Positions 56,435 through 64,000 of a DNA stretch of 64,000 nucleotides are shown in pieces. The notes under the pieces are model-generated. The model did no database searches, was not told the DNA's origin, and was given only the letters and a program-made list of their open reading frames with translations. A program made the translations under genes and the position numbers. The stretch's first letter is position 1; each line of letters opens with the position of its first letter. The DNA is taken from the NCBI GenBank assembly GCA_035610365.1, contig CM069432.1, forward strand, positions 76,202,520 to 76,266,519, in the 5' to 3' direction. The DNA is from Aquatica leii. Its lineage: Eukaryota > Arthropoda > Insecta > Coleoptera > Lampyridae.

Positions 56435-58240
56435 TGTAACCTGCGTTTGAATTTCGTTGTAAAAGTCACCGTAAGTTTTCTTTTTTTTTGTGTTTCGATT
56501 TATTAATTTAGTATTAGCATCAAGAACGTTTTGTTTATTGTTTGTGTGGTTTGAGTTTAATGATATTTCAATTTGTTTTCAATCGTTATTGAAATTTTCT
56601 TTTAAATGCATACAGATCCGTAGTTTTGTTTTTGATTTAGTACGTTATTTGGTTATCTTTGTAGAATACCAATTCAATATAATTTACGACTTCCTTTGTG
56701 GAATGTAAGTTGATACATTTTTCTTGATAATTACACTTTGATTAAGCCACCTGCAGTAATGCAAGCCTCAGCGATCTTGTGTGAACCAAAGTCTACGTGC
56801 GGAAATTCACGTGGCTATTTATAATTTTCATCTTTGTTTTTCTCGTTTGTTCAATGTTTTTTCTTTTACCACGAATTGACTGCGCACATGCAAATTAGTT
56901 AAGTAGGGGATAGGAAGTGTTGAAAAAGTTAGATTTTTTTGGCATTATTCGATCGTGGGTCGTAATGACAAATACCGGTTACCGTAAGATGTAGAGAGAA
57001 TAGGGTAATTTACCCTCTGACGTTATGTAGAACCGCGGAAGTTTGTCAGAAATCGTGAAAATTAAGGTGGTGGAGAAATATGTTACTTTTCTTCAAATTT
57101 CGTATAGTACGGCTTGTGTAAAATTCGTGATTTCTGAAACATAAACTGTTACGTTTGTGGGGTTTAATGTTGTGGTGGTATATGATTAAATCCGAAATTC
57201 GCCTTTGGCGGTTATAAAATTAAATTGTGAGATATATCTTCCGTCGTTGTTCTATTGTTTGGGAAGCAGCTAAAGTCCATCCAAGGTGTAAGCTTTCAAA
57301 TCCACTGGGAACCAAAGTTCAGCCGGTGTCACCAATTAAGAATTAAGGTATTTATCGATTTTGTTGTTTGATCGTGCAGTGTCCCGCGATTTAAAAATGC
57401 AGTAAAGAGCTTTCAATTTTTTTAAGTCAATTGAAATTACGACTAACGTTGAATTTAATTATTTCAATGAACACGTATAGTGTTTGCGCAAAAATTAAAA
57501 TCAATTAACTTTGTTTTGTGCGTTGAGAAGTGATTCATATTTCGAATATATGATAATGTAACGACTTATAAACTATATTTTGTTTAGTTCGAATTAAAGT
57601 TCGGACATATTTATGTTATAAACTGTATTGTTTTTTTTTGTGTTATTTTATTTGTTTGTTATAAATATGCGGTCAAGATCTTGAGATTTAATTATATTTG
57701 ACGTCGAATTAACGCTATTGTAGTAGCATTTCTTTTTATAAATTTTAATGTAATGTTTTGTGTGTAAATTATTCATTTTTGTTTGCTTAAGATTATTTCA
57801 TTTCTTTTATTCAAATTTATTTGATATCAATTAGTACTTGTTATTTTATTTTGTCTTGGTTTTAAATTTACAATCAATAAATGTTAAATTGTTAAATGTA
57901 AAGAGCTTTTATTCATTTAGCCGCCGCATACGTAGATTTTTGTTTAAGTGTTTTTCAGAATTGTTATAACCCAAGGTAAGTTCTGTGGTTATGACCAACC
58001 GGATGAGCTTTCAGGTAATCAAGGGTTTGAAAGCTTCCCCTTATAGAAATCCTTGATTGGCGCCCTTATCGATTATTTGACGATTTTACCGTTCTAGTTC
58101 CATTTTTACGACGATCGCGTTTCCAATTTTTCACGGAATTTTAAATAAAACCCACCCTTCTCCATTGAGCTAGTGGCACAACCCCCGTTTATGTTACTTC
58201 ATTGCAGGCAGGGACTTTGTGTTAATTTTGGAATGTAACA
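56435..58240 (+). repeat. 5' LTR of Gypsy element
   Basis: TGTAACCTGCG at the start, GTAACA at the end, about 1806 bp, which is long for Gypsy. The right border is set by the primer site 9 bp downstream. Confidence 0.85.
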
Positions 58241-58249
58241 TAAATAATT

Positions 58250-58267
58250 TGGCGCCCAACGTGGGGC
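58250..58267 (+). promoter_or_regulatory. Primer-binding site, tRNA-Lys type
   Basis: TGGCGCCCAACGTGGGGC is complementary to the 3' end of animal tRNA-Lys(CUU), including its CCA. It begins nine bases after the LTR. Confidence 0.85.
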
Positions 58268-58343
58268 CTTTTTCGAATTTTAGTTTGCCTGTTAAGTTTC
58301 GTGATTTTTGGAAGATTTTACCGTTTTGTAATTACATTTTAAA

Positions 58344-59747
58344 ATGGGTTACAAATTGATTGTTGATCGTTTATCGCATAACGAATTACGTTATGAAATT
58401 TTGATTAGAGGTGGTGATGCATCTTTAGGTGTTGTCGTATTACGAGGTTTACTCAAGAATTTTCTTATTGAAGAAGCTACCGGAAAATTATCTCGTCCCG
58501 TGTATCCGTTCGATTTTAATGCAGATAAATTAGCGATTCGTGAAGGTATCGATGAGCTTAGAAAATTAATCGATTCATTGAAAATTACTCCGACTACAAA
58601 AATTTCTTCTACAATTGAAACCAAAATTAAATATTTGTTAAACCGTATTGGCAATTCAATTCCTATTCAAGGTGACGATTCTCAAGTTAAAGATGAGTTT
58701 TTAAAAGATTTAGTTGTTTTAATTTCGCAGTATGAACTTTTGGATAAACAAATTGTTGTTTCAAATCCGTCTACTTCCGCCGATGAAGTCATCGAACCTG
58801 TCGTTCAACCTTCTGTAGTTGATAACGCTTTACCGACGTCTTCTGCTGTTAGTCCAAATTTTATTAGTCATGTTAAGAGTATTTCAGTTTCAAAATGGAA
58901 CTTAAAGTTTTCAGGTGACGCAAAGTCAATTTCATTGAACGCATTTTTAGAACGAGTTGCCGAACTTCAATTATCACGTAACGTTTCAAGCCATCAGTTA
59001 TTTTTGGAGTGTACTGATCTTTTTACAGGTCATGCATTGATTTTTGTTAGGTCCATTCGTAATTCAGTAAATTCTTGGGAAGACTTAGTTAAGTTTTTAC
59101 GCGAACAATTTCAGCCTACCGATTATGACGAACGACTTATTGAAGAAATTAAGCGTCGTACTCAAGCTAATGATGAACCTATGGGTATTTACGTTGCAAT
59201 TATTCGCAACATGTTTTCACGTCTCGATGAGCCTTTTTCTGAAGAAAAGCAGTTAAAGATTTTATTAAGAAATATTTCTCCCGTTTATCAAACTCAGCTT
59301 GGTTTGTCGTCGGTTACTTCAATTGAGGAGTTAATTAAATTTGGTCGTATTATCGAGGACCGCATGCAAGCTATTGAAGCTTACACGCCTCCATCTCGTC
59401 GAAAGCAGGACATGGAGCCTGATCTCGCTTATGTAACATCTCAGGTTAAAGACATTGTAGTTTCTCGTTCTTCGAATAACGTTAGTAGTGGTGAAAAATC
59501 TACACCACCTGTTAGACAAAATTTACGATTACCGTCTTCTAGTATCGCACCTTCTTCGCGAAGGTTAGCTATCGTTAATGCGCCTGCTTCTTCTAATCGA
59601 AGTAGTCCGCAATTATGTTGGAATTGTAGGAAGCCTAACCATCGAGCTGCTTCTTGCAAAGAACCTAAGAAAGGTTTATTTTGTTATCGTTGTGGAAAAT
59701 CTAACGTTACGGTCCGCACTTGTTCTAAGTGTTCGGGAAACGAGTAA
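58344..59747 (+). CDS. gag: Gypsy Gag protein
   Basis: ATG at 58344, 467 codons, no interruption. Residues about 185-350 form the retrotransposon Gag core (WNLKFSGDAK, LSRNVSSHQLFLECTD, FQPTDYDERLIEEIKRR, LLRNISPVYQTQLG). A Ser-rich region follows, then a CCHC zinc knuckle from residue 425 (CWNCRKPNHRAASC). A second, degenerate knuckle has Val where the His should be. Gag forms the particle and binds the RNA. The stop lies six bases after a slippery heptamer, so part of the ribosomes should continue into pol. Confidence 0.93.
   Translation: MGYKLIVDRLSHNELRYEILIRGGDASLGVVVLRGLLKNFLIEEATGKLSRPVYPFDFNADKLAIREGIDELRKLIDSLKITPTTKISSTIETKIKYLLNRIGNSIPIQGDDSQVKDEFLKDLVVLISQYELLDKQIVVSNPSTSADEVIEPVVQPSVVDNALPTSSAVSPNFISHVKSISVSKWNLKFSGDAKSISLNAFLERVAELQLSRNVSSHQLFLECTDLFTGHALIFVRSIRNSVNSWEDLVKFLREQFQPTDYDERLIEEIKRRTQANDEPMGIYVAIIRNMFSRLDEPFSEEKQLKILLRNISPVYQTQLGLSSVTSIEELIKFGRIIEDRMQAIEAYTPPSRRKQDMEPDLAYVTSQVKDIVVSRSSNNVSSGEKSTPPVRQNLRLPSSSIAPSSRRLAIVNAPASSNRSSPQLCWNCRKPNHRAASCKEPKKGLFCYRCGKSNVTVRTCSKCSGNE
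59735..59741 (+). promoter_or_regulatory. -1 ribosomal frameshift site G GGA AAC
   Basis: The heptamer has the X XXY YYZ form in the gag frame (TCG GGA AAC). It lies just before the gag stop at 59745-59747, and pol is open in the -1 frame from there. No downstream structure was modelled. Confidence 0.78.
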
Positions 59748-62700
59748 AGGACGTACTAAGAAGCCGTTTAGTGACGTCAGAGGTTAAAGTTGAATCGGCT
59801 GTCTACTTTAATAGTTTACATTCTTCGAAGAAAAAGAGTTTTGATAAGAATAAAGTCGTTTTGGATTATGTTTTAGAGTCTGCTGAGTCTGACGAAAGAC
59901 CTTTTGTCTACGTTAAAGTTTTTGGTCACGAAATTTTAAGTTTATTAGATAGTGGCGCTTCTCGCACTATTGTTGGTTCTAAGGGTTGGGAAATTTTTAG
60001 TCAATTAGGTTTGAAGTTAAATAAGTCAGTTAAAGTTAATTGTATTGTCGCTAATGGTAAATCAGTACAAAGTTTAGGTTCACTTCTCGTCCCAATCGAA
60101 ATTAAAGGAAAAATTATTGTTTTGGAAGTTTTAGTTGTTCCTGACGTTCCGCATAATTTAATTTTAGGCGTTGATTTTTGGAAACAAGCAGGTATCGTTC
60201 CTGATCTTAGAAAAGGGGAGTGGCGTTTCGAAAATATGGACACCATTTCACAATTGGAAGATAAAGATTCAGTTATTAAGTCTCGTCTCGATCTTTCCTC
60301 AGAACAGCTTAATCAGTTAGACAGTTTAGTTAGTAATCACTTTTCTTCTTCGAATGAAAATTTTGGATGCACCAACTTGATCGAACATCAGATCAAGACT
60401 ACTTCCGAACCAATTAAGCAACGGTATTACCGAGTTTCGCCGTTTATCCAGAAACAAATCGATCTGGAGTTAGAAAAAATGTTGAAGTTAGGCGTTGTAG
60501 AAAAATCAAACAGCGCTTGGTCAAGCCCGATCTTATTGGTGAAGAAGAAGGACAACTCTTATCGCTTTTGCGTGGACTTTAGAAAAGTCAACAAGGTTAC
60601 CGAAAAGGACGCTTATCCTTTACCTTACGTTTCGTCTATTTTGGATCGTCTTCGTGACGCTAAGTTCATTTCATCTCTCGATATTAAGTCCGCTTATTGG
60701 CAGATTCCTTTAAGCGAAGAGTCTAAGCAGTATACCGCTTTTACAGTTCCGAACCGTGGGTTATTCCAATTCACGCGCTTACCGTTTGGTTTAGCTAACG
60801 CACCAGCTTCTTGGCAGAGGTTGATTGATCGAGTTTTAGGTCCCGAATTAGAACCTTACGTTTTTGTTTATTTAGATGACGTCATTATTTGCGCTCCTTC
60901 CTTCGAGAAACACATGGAAGTGTTAACTGAAGTTCTTCGTCGCCTTAGAGAGGCTAATTTGATGCTAAGTAAAGACAAATGTCATTTTTGTAAACCTGAA
61001 CTTAAGTATCTTGGTTTTATAGTAAATTCTACTGGTTTGTCGGTTGACCCGGAAAAGGTCGATGCAATTTTGCGTATTCCAGTTCCCACTGGTGTCGCTG
61101 AAGTTAGAAGAATTATAGGCATGGCCTCGTGGTATCGCCGTTTTGTACCAAATTTTTCGACAATTATCGCTCCATTGACGTCTCTGTTAAAGAAGAATTC
61201 CAGCTTCAATTGGACTAGTGATTGTGATGAAGCCTTTCAGATTATTAAGAATTGTTTAATTTCCGCACCTATTTTGTCTTGCCCCGATTTCAATGTTCCG
61301 TTTACAGTTCAAACTGACGCTTCTGATTTTGGTCTCGGTTCAGTTCTTACACAGTTTATCGACGGTGAAGAACGTGTTATTTGTTACAATAGTAGGTCGC
61401 TCACAAAATGTGAACGCAAGTATTCTACTACCGAAAAGGAATGTTTGGCTGTCCTTTGGTCTATTGAAAAATTACGCCCTTATCTTGAAGGAACAACTTT
61501 CACTGTAGTTACCGATCACGCATCATTAGTCTGGTTGCACAATTTAAAGGAACCTACCGGTCGTCTAGCACGATGGGCTGTTAGACTGCAGCAATTTGAT
61601 TTTACGATCATTCATCGTAAAGGAAAGGATCATGTCGTACCTGACGCACTCTCTCGTTCAGTACCAGCTATCGACAACATTACTACCGATTGTGACACTA
61701 CCGAACCTAAGTCTTCGGACAAATGGTTAACGAAACTTATGGAACGTGTACGTTCAAAATCTAACGCTTTTCCACAGTGGAAAATTAGTAACGGAAAGCT
61801 ATTTAAGCATGTTACCGTAGACTATCCCGATCTTCGTTCTGAGAATGACAATTGGAGAGAAGTTGTGCCTAAGTCTAAACGACTCGAAATATTGTCTAAG
61901 TTTCACGATGAGCCTACCGCTGGACACCTTGGTATCTTTAAGACTCTCGAACGAATAGTTCCGCTTTATTACTGGCCTAAGATGAAGGCTGACGTTATTC
62001 GTTACATCAATGGTTGTAAAGTTTGTATCACGCATAAGCCAGAACAGAAACGTCCTGCTGGCCTTATGACCCGTCATCCTGTTGTGGACAAACCTTGGCA
62101 GTTGATCTCTACCGATCTTGTTGGACCGCTACCGCGATCTAAGAGTGGTTATTCGTATATTCTTGTGGTTGCAGATTATTTTTCGAAATTTGTTCTATTT
62201 TTCCCGTTACGTTCCGCTACTGCAGCAGCAGTTACTAAACGTCTTGAAGAAGATGTATTTTTAATGTTTGGAGTTCCTCAGTATCTTTTGTGTGATAACG
62301 GCACACAGTTTCGTAGTTCAGAATTTACGAAAATGGTTTCGTCATATAAGTCTAAAATTATTTTTAACGCTAATTATCATCCACAAGCGAATCCAACAGA
62401 AAGAGTCAACCGAGTCATGAAGACAATGTTATCGTCATATATTGAAGACAACCATCGACATTGGGATAAGTATCTTGCTAAAGTAGCATGTGCTATTCGT
62501 ACCGCTGTACATGAAGTCACCGGCTTAACGCCGTTTTTCGCTAATTTCGGACGTGAAATCTGTCTCGACGGATCACGTCATGGAAAAACTACCGATTCCG
62601 ACACTATCGACGATCTAGCTTTTGCTGATCGTACCTTTTTGGCCGAAAGAGGCCCAGCGTTTAGAGAAGTTTACGTCGACATTAAGAATCGCTTGAATGC

Positions 62701-62965
62701 CGCTTATGTCCGCGCTAAACATTATTATGATTTACGTCGTCGTCCAGCACCTTTTGAGGTGGGAGACACAGTGTGGCGGAAGAATTATGTCCTTTCTGAT
62801 GCATCTCGATATTTCTCGGCCAAACTGGCACCTAAGTTTATCGGTCCGTTCTACGTGAAACGGAAAGTTTCGTATCAGACCTATGAGTTGTCTGATGACA
62901 CGGGAGCATCAAAAGGCATATGGAACGCCAAGGACTTAAAGTTGAACCCGACTGGGAATAAATAG
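59735..62965 (+). CDS. pol: Gypsy Pol polyprotein (PR-RT-RH-IN)
   Basis: Open in the -1 frame relative to gag, about 1076 codons, with no ATG at its start; expression should be by frameshift. The aspartic protease has LLDSGASRTIVG (DSG at 59948). RT shows FCVDFRKVNKVT, LDIKSAYWQIPL, LPFGLANAPASWQ and VYLDD (60869-60880). RNase H has QTDASDFGLG, TEKECLAVLW and TDHASLVWL. The integrase HHCC zinc motif is at about 61905-62035. The DDE core has STDLVGPLPRS, LCDNGTQFRS and NPTERVNRVMK. A GPY/F-like end, LAPKFIGPFYVKRK, follows. Length and order are normal for Ty3/Gypsy and no lesion is seen. Confidence 0.95.
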   Translation, partial: GKRVKDVLRSRLVTSEVKVESAVYFNSLHSSKKKSFDKNKVVLDYVLESAESDERPFVYVKVFGHEILSLLDSGASRTIVGSKGWEIFSQLGLKLNKSVKVNCIVANGKSVQSLGSLLVPIEIKGKIIVLEVLVVPDVPHNLILGVDFWKQAGIVPDLRKGEWRFENMDTISQLEDKDSVIKSRLDLSSEQLNQLDSLVSNHFSSSNENFGCTNLIEHQIKTTSEPIKQRYYRVSPFIQKQIDLELEKMLKLGVVEKSNSAWSSPILLVKKKDNSYRFCVDFRKVNKVTEKDAYPLPYVSSILDRLRDAKFISSLDIKSAYWQIPLSEESKQYTAFTVPNRGLFQFTRLPFGLANAPASWQRLIDRVLGPELEPYVFVYLDDVIICAPSFEKHMEVLTEVLRRLREANLMLSKDKCHFCKPELKYLGFIVNSTGLSVDPEKVDAILRIPVPTGVAEVRRIIGMASWYRRFVPNFSTIIAPLTSLLKKNSSFNWTSDCDEAFQIIKNCLISAPILSCPDFNVPFTVQTDASDFGLGSVLTQFIDGEERVICYNSRSLTKCERKYSTTEKECLAVLWSIEKLRPYLEGTTFTVVTDHASLVWLHNLKEPTGRLARWAVRLQQFDFTIIHRKGKDHVVPDALSRSVPAIDNITTDCDTTEPKSSDKWLTKLMERVRSKSNAFPQWKISNGKLFKHVTVDYPDLRSENDNWREVVPKSKRLEILSKFHDEPTAGHLGIFKTLERIVPLYYWPKMKADVIRYINGCKVCITHKPEQKRPAGLMTRHPVVDKPWQLISTDLVGPLPRSKSGYSYILVVADYFSKFVLFFPLRSATAAAVTKRLEEDVFLMFGVPQYLLCDNGTQFRSSEFTKMVSSYKSKIIFNANYHPQANPTERVNRVMKTMLSSYIEDNHRHWDKYLAKVACAIRTAVHEVTGLTPFFANFGREICLDGSRHGKTTDSDTIDDLAFADRTFLAERGPAFREVYVDIKNRLNAAYVRAKHYYDLRRRPAPFEVGDTVWRKNYVLSDASRYFSAKLAPKFIGPFYVKRKVSYQTYELSDDTGASKGIWNAKDLKLNPTGNK

Positions 62966-63540
62966 TTTTAGGTTGTACCGTTTGAGTATTTTTCTTTTGT
63001 TTTTGTTTTTTTTTTAGGTTAGTTTCGTTTTTGGGTTCCGTGTAGAGACGGACTAAGAATATTTCTCTACAGTGGGGACACCACTTGTCGTAAGAGGCGA
63101 CTAAACAACGGTTCTTTTATTTCCATTTTTCTTTCTTCTGCTATCTTGTCTGTCCTTATCTTTTATCTCTGTAGTGTTTGTGGCTAGGTGCCATCGCTCG
63201 GTGAGGGCAGTAGTTGTGGGAAAAACGCAATGCGCGGATCTCGTGAAGCGCAGCGCGCCCTCTCCTATTGTGCAGCATCGAGTGATCTGTGTCGAACCCA
63301 AACATGTGCTACCCTTCTTATCGTTTAGGTTTTCGTTCCTTTTAGTTTCGTTAGGGGATTCTCGATGATTGCGAGATCGCGAGAATCCATAGGTTTAGTT
63401 ATCGTTTTACTTTATTTTTGCGTTTGTTGTTACGTTATCTTTTCGTTTAGTTTTAGTTTTTTTTGGGTTATGGGTTTTCGTTTGTTTTTTTTTGTCTATT
63501 TTTAGAGTGATTTAAGAAATCCCTCTTTAATTAGGGGAGG
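62966..63540 (+). other. Gypsy 3' untranslated region and polypurine tract
   Basis: Mostly T-rich, but 63060-63300 is GC-richer and includes CACCACTTGTCGTAAGAGGC and AGCGCAGCGCGCCCTC, unlike the rest of the element; it may be captured sequence. The polypurine tract AGGGGAGG ends at 63540, directly before the 3' LTR. Confidence 0.65.
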
Positions 63541-64000
63541 TGTAACCTGCGTTTGAATTTCGTTGTAAAAGTCACCGTAAGTTTTCTTTTTTTTTGTGTG
63601 TTTCGATTTATTAATTTAGTATTAGCATCAAGAACGTTTTGTTTATTGTTTGTGTGGTTTGAGTTTAATGATATTTCAATTTGTTTTCAATCGTTATTGA
63701 AATTTTCTTTTAAATGCATACAGATCCGTAGTTTTGTTTTTGATTTAGTACGTTATTTGGTTATCTTTGTAGAATACCAATTCAATATAATTTACGACTT
63801 CCTTTGTGGAATGTAAGTTGATACATTTTTCTTGATAATTACACTTTGATTAAGCCACCTGCAGTAATGCAAGCCTCAGCGATCTTGTGTGAACCAAAGT
63901 CTACGTGCGGAAATTCACGTGGCTATTTATAATTTTCATCTTTGTTTTTCTCGTTTGTTCAATGTTTTTCTTTTACCACGAATTGACTGCGCACATGCAA
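63541..64000 (+). repeat. 3' LTR of Gypsy element (partial)
   Basis: First 460 bp of the LTR. It differs from 56435-56892 only by GT repeat length (+2) and one T in a T-run. It runs off the window. Confidence 0.95.

Larger units (their letters stand above)
56435..64000 (+). mobile_element. Young, apparently intact Gypsy retrotransposon
   Basis: 5' LTR 56435-58240, primer site, gag, pol, polypurine tract, then a 3' LTR from 63541 that leaves the window. Over the 460 bp of 3' LTR visible I see only two small indels against the 5' LTR and no substitution. Both large genes are open, with the expected -1 overlap. All catalytic motifs are present. Of the LTR elements here it is the only one that could be active. 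It sits inside the Copia fragment ending at 56434. Confidence 0.95.

Overview
The window looks like a piece of a large, AT-rich, repeat-laden animal genome, most likely an insect. This rests on the element mix (THAP/P transposase, PIF/Harbinger with a MADF partner, Penelope-like, Copia, Gypsy, RTE, hAT of the ZMYM1/DUF4371 type) and on GT-AG introns and short spliced exons. There are no operons, rRNA, tRNA or CRISPR arrays. Almost everything recognisable is mobile DNA, much of it nested. Only one short spliced exon (9068-9276, minus) looks like an ordinary host gene. All classifications come from reading motifs, not from searches.

Left part (1-20 kb): AT-rich sequence, then a complete but dead 4.27-kb hAT element (4470-8736, 8-bp duplication CGTTAACG) that itself carries a ~550-bp insertion and a (TA)n expansion. 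Next come the candidate host exon and a Tc1-type element (9805-14167). The Tc1 transposase there is fused to a 5'-truncated Copia pol, which a TA-flanked 829-bp element (12098-12926) interrupts. Then follow a 677-bp TIR element (15040-15716), a Tc1/mariner N-terminal fragment, and a TA-flanked 2.95-kb element (17066-20019). That last element holds two possible minus-strand exons and a 580-bp Penelope relic.

Middle (20-50.7 kb): the segment 20778-50653 is bounded by inverted CCCAATCA... ends. Its outer flanks rejoin exactly within a ~0.6-kb repeat unit, so the whole 29.9 kb may be one much-invaded insertion. Inside it lie a tandem pair of Penelope-like elements with hammerhead-like motifs (22728-27643, 13-bp duplication) inserted near an older Penelope remnant; a hAT-type non-autonomous element; a PIF/Harbinger deletion derivative (32382-34194, TTA); a 6.65-kb LTR element lacking protease, RT and RNase H (36147-42801, ACTT); an RTE-like fragment; and a P-type transposase gene interrupted by a 1.76-kb hAT element with an 8-bp duplication.

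Right part (50.7-64 kb): the ~0.6-kb unit leads into a decayed virus-like module (51.3-54.3 kb). It holds a parvovirus-type phospholipase A2 protein, a glycine-rich hydrophobic segment and an adenain-like cysteine protease, which together resemble Polinton/adintovirus-type elements. A second Copia fragment follows, cut by a very young Gypsy element (56435 to beyond 64000). The Gypsy has nearly identical LTRs, a tRNA-Lys-type primer site, intact gag and pol, and a G GGA AAC slippery site in the gag/pol overlap.

The genes do not form a pathway. The layout is a record of successive insertions, several of them dated relative to one another by clean target-site duplications.
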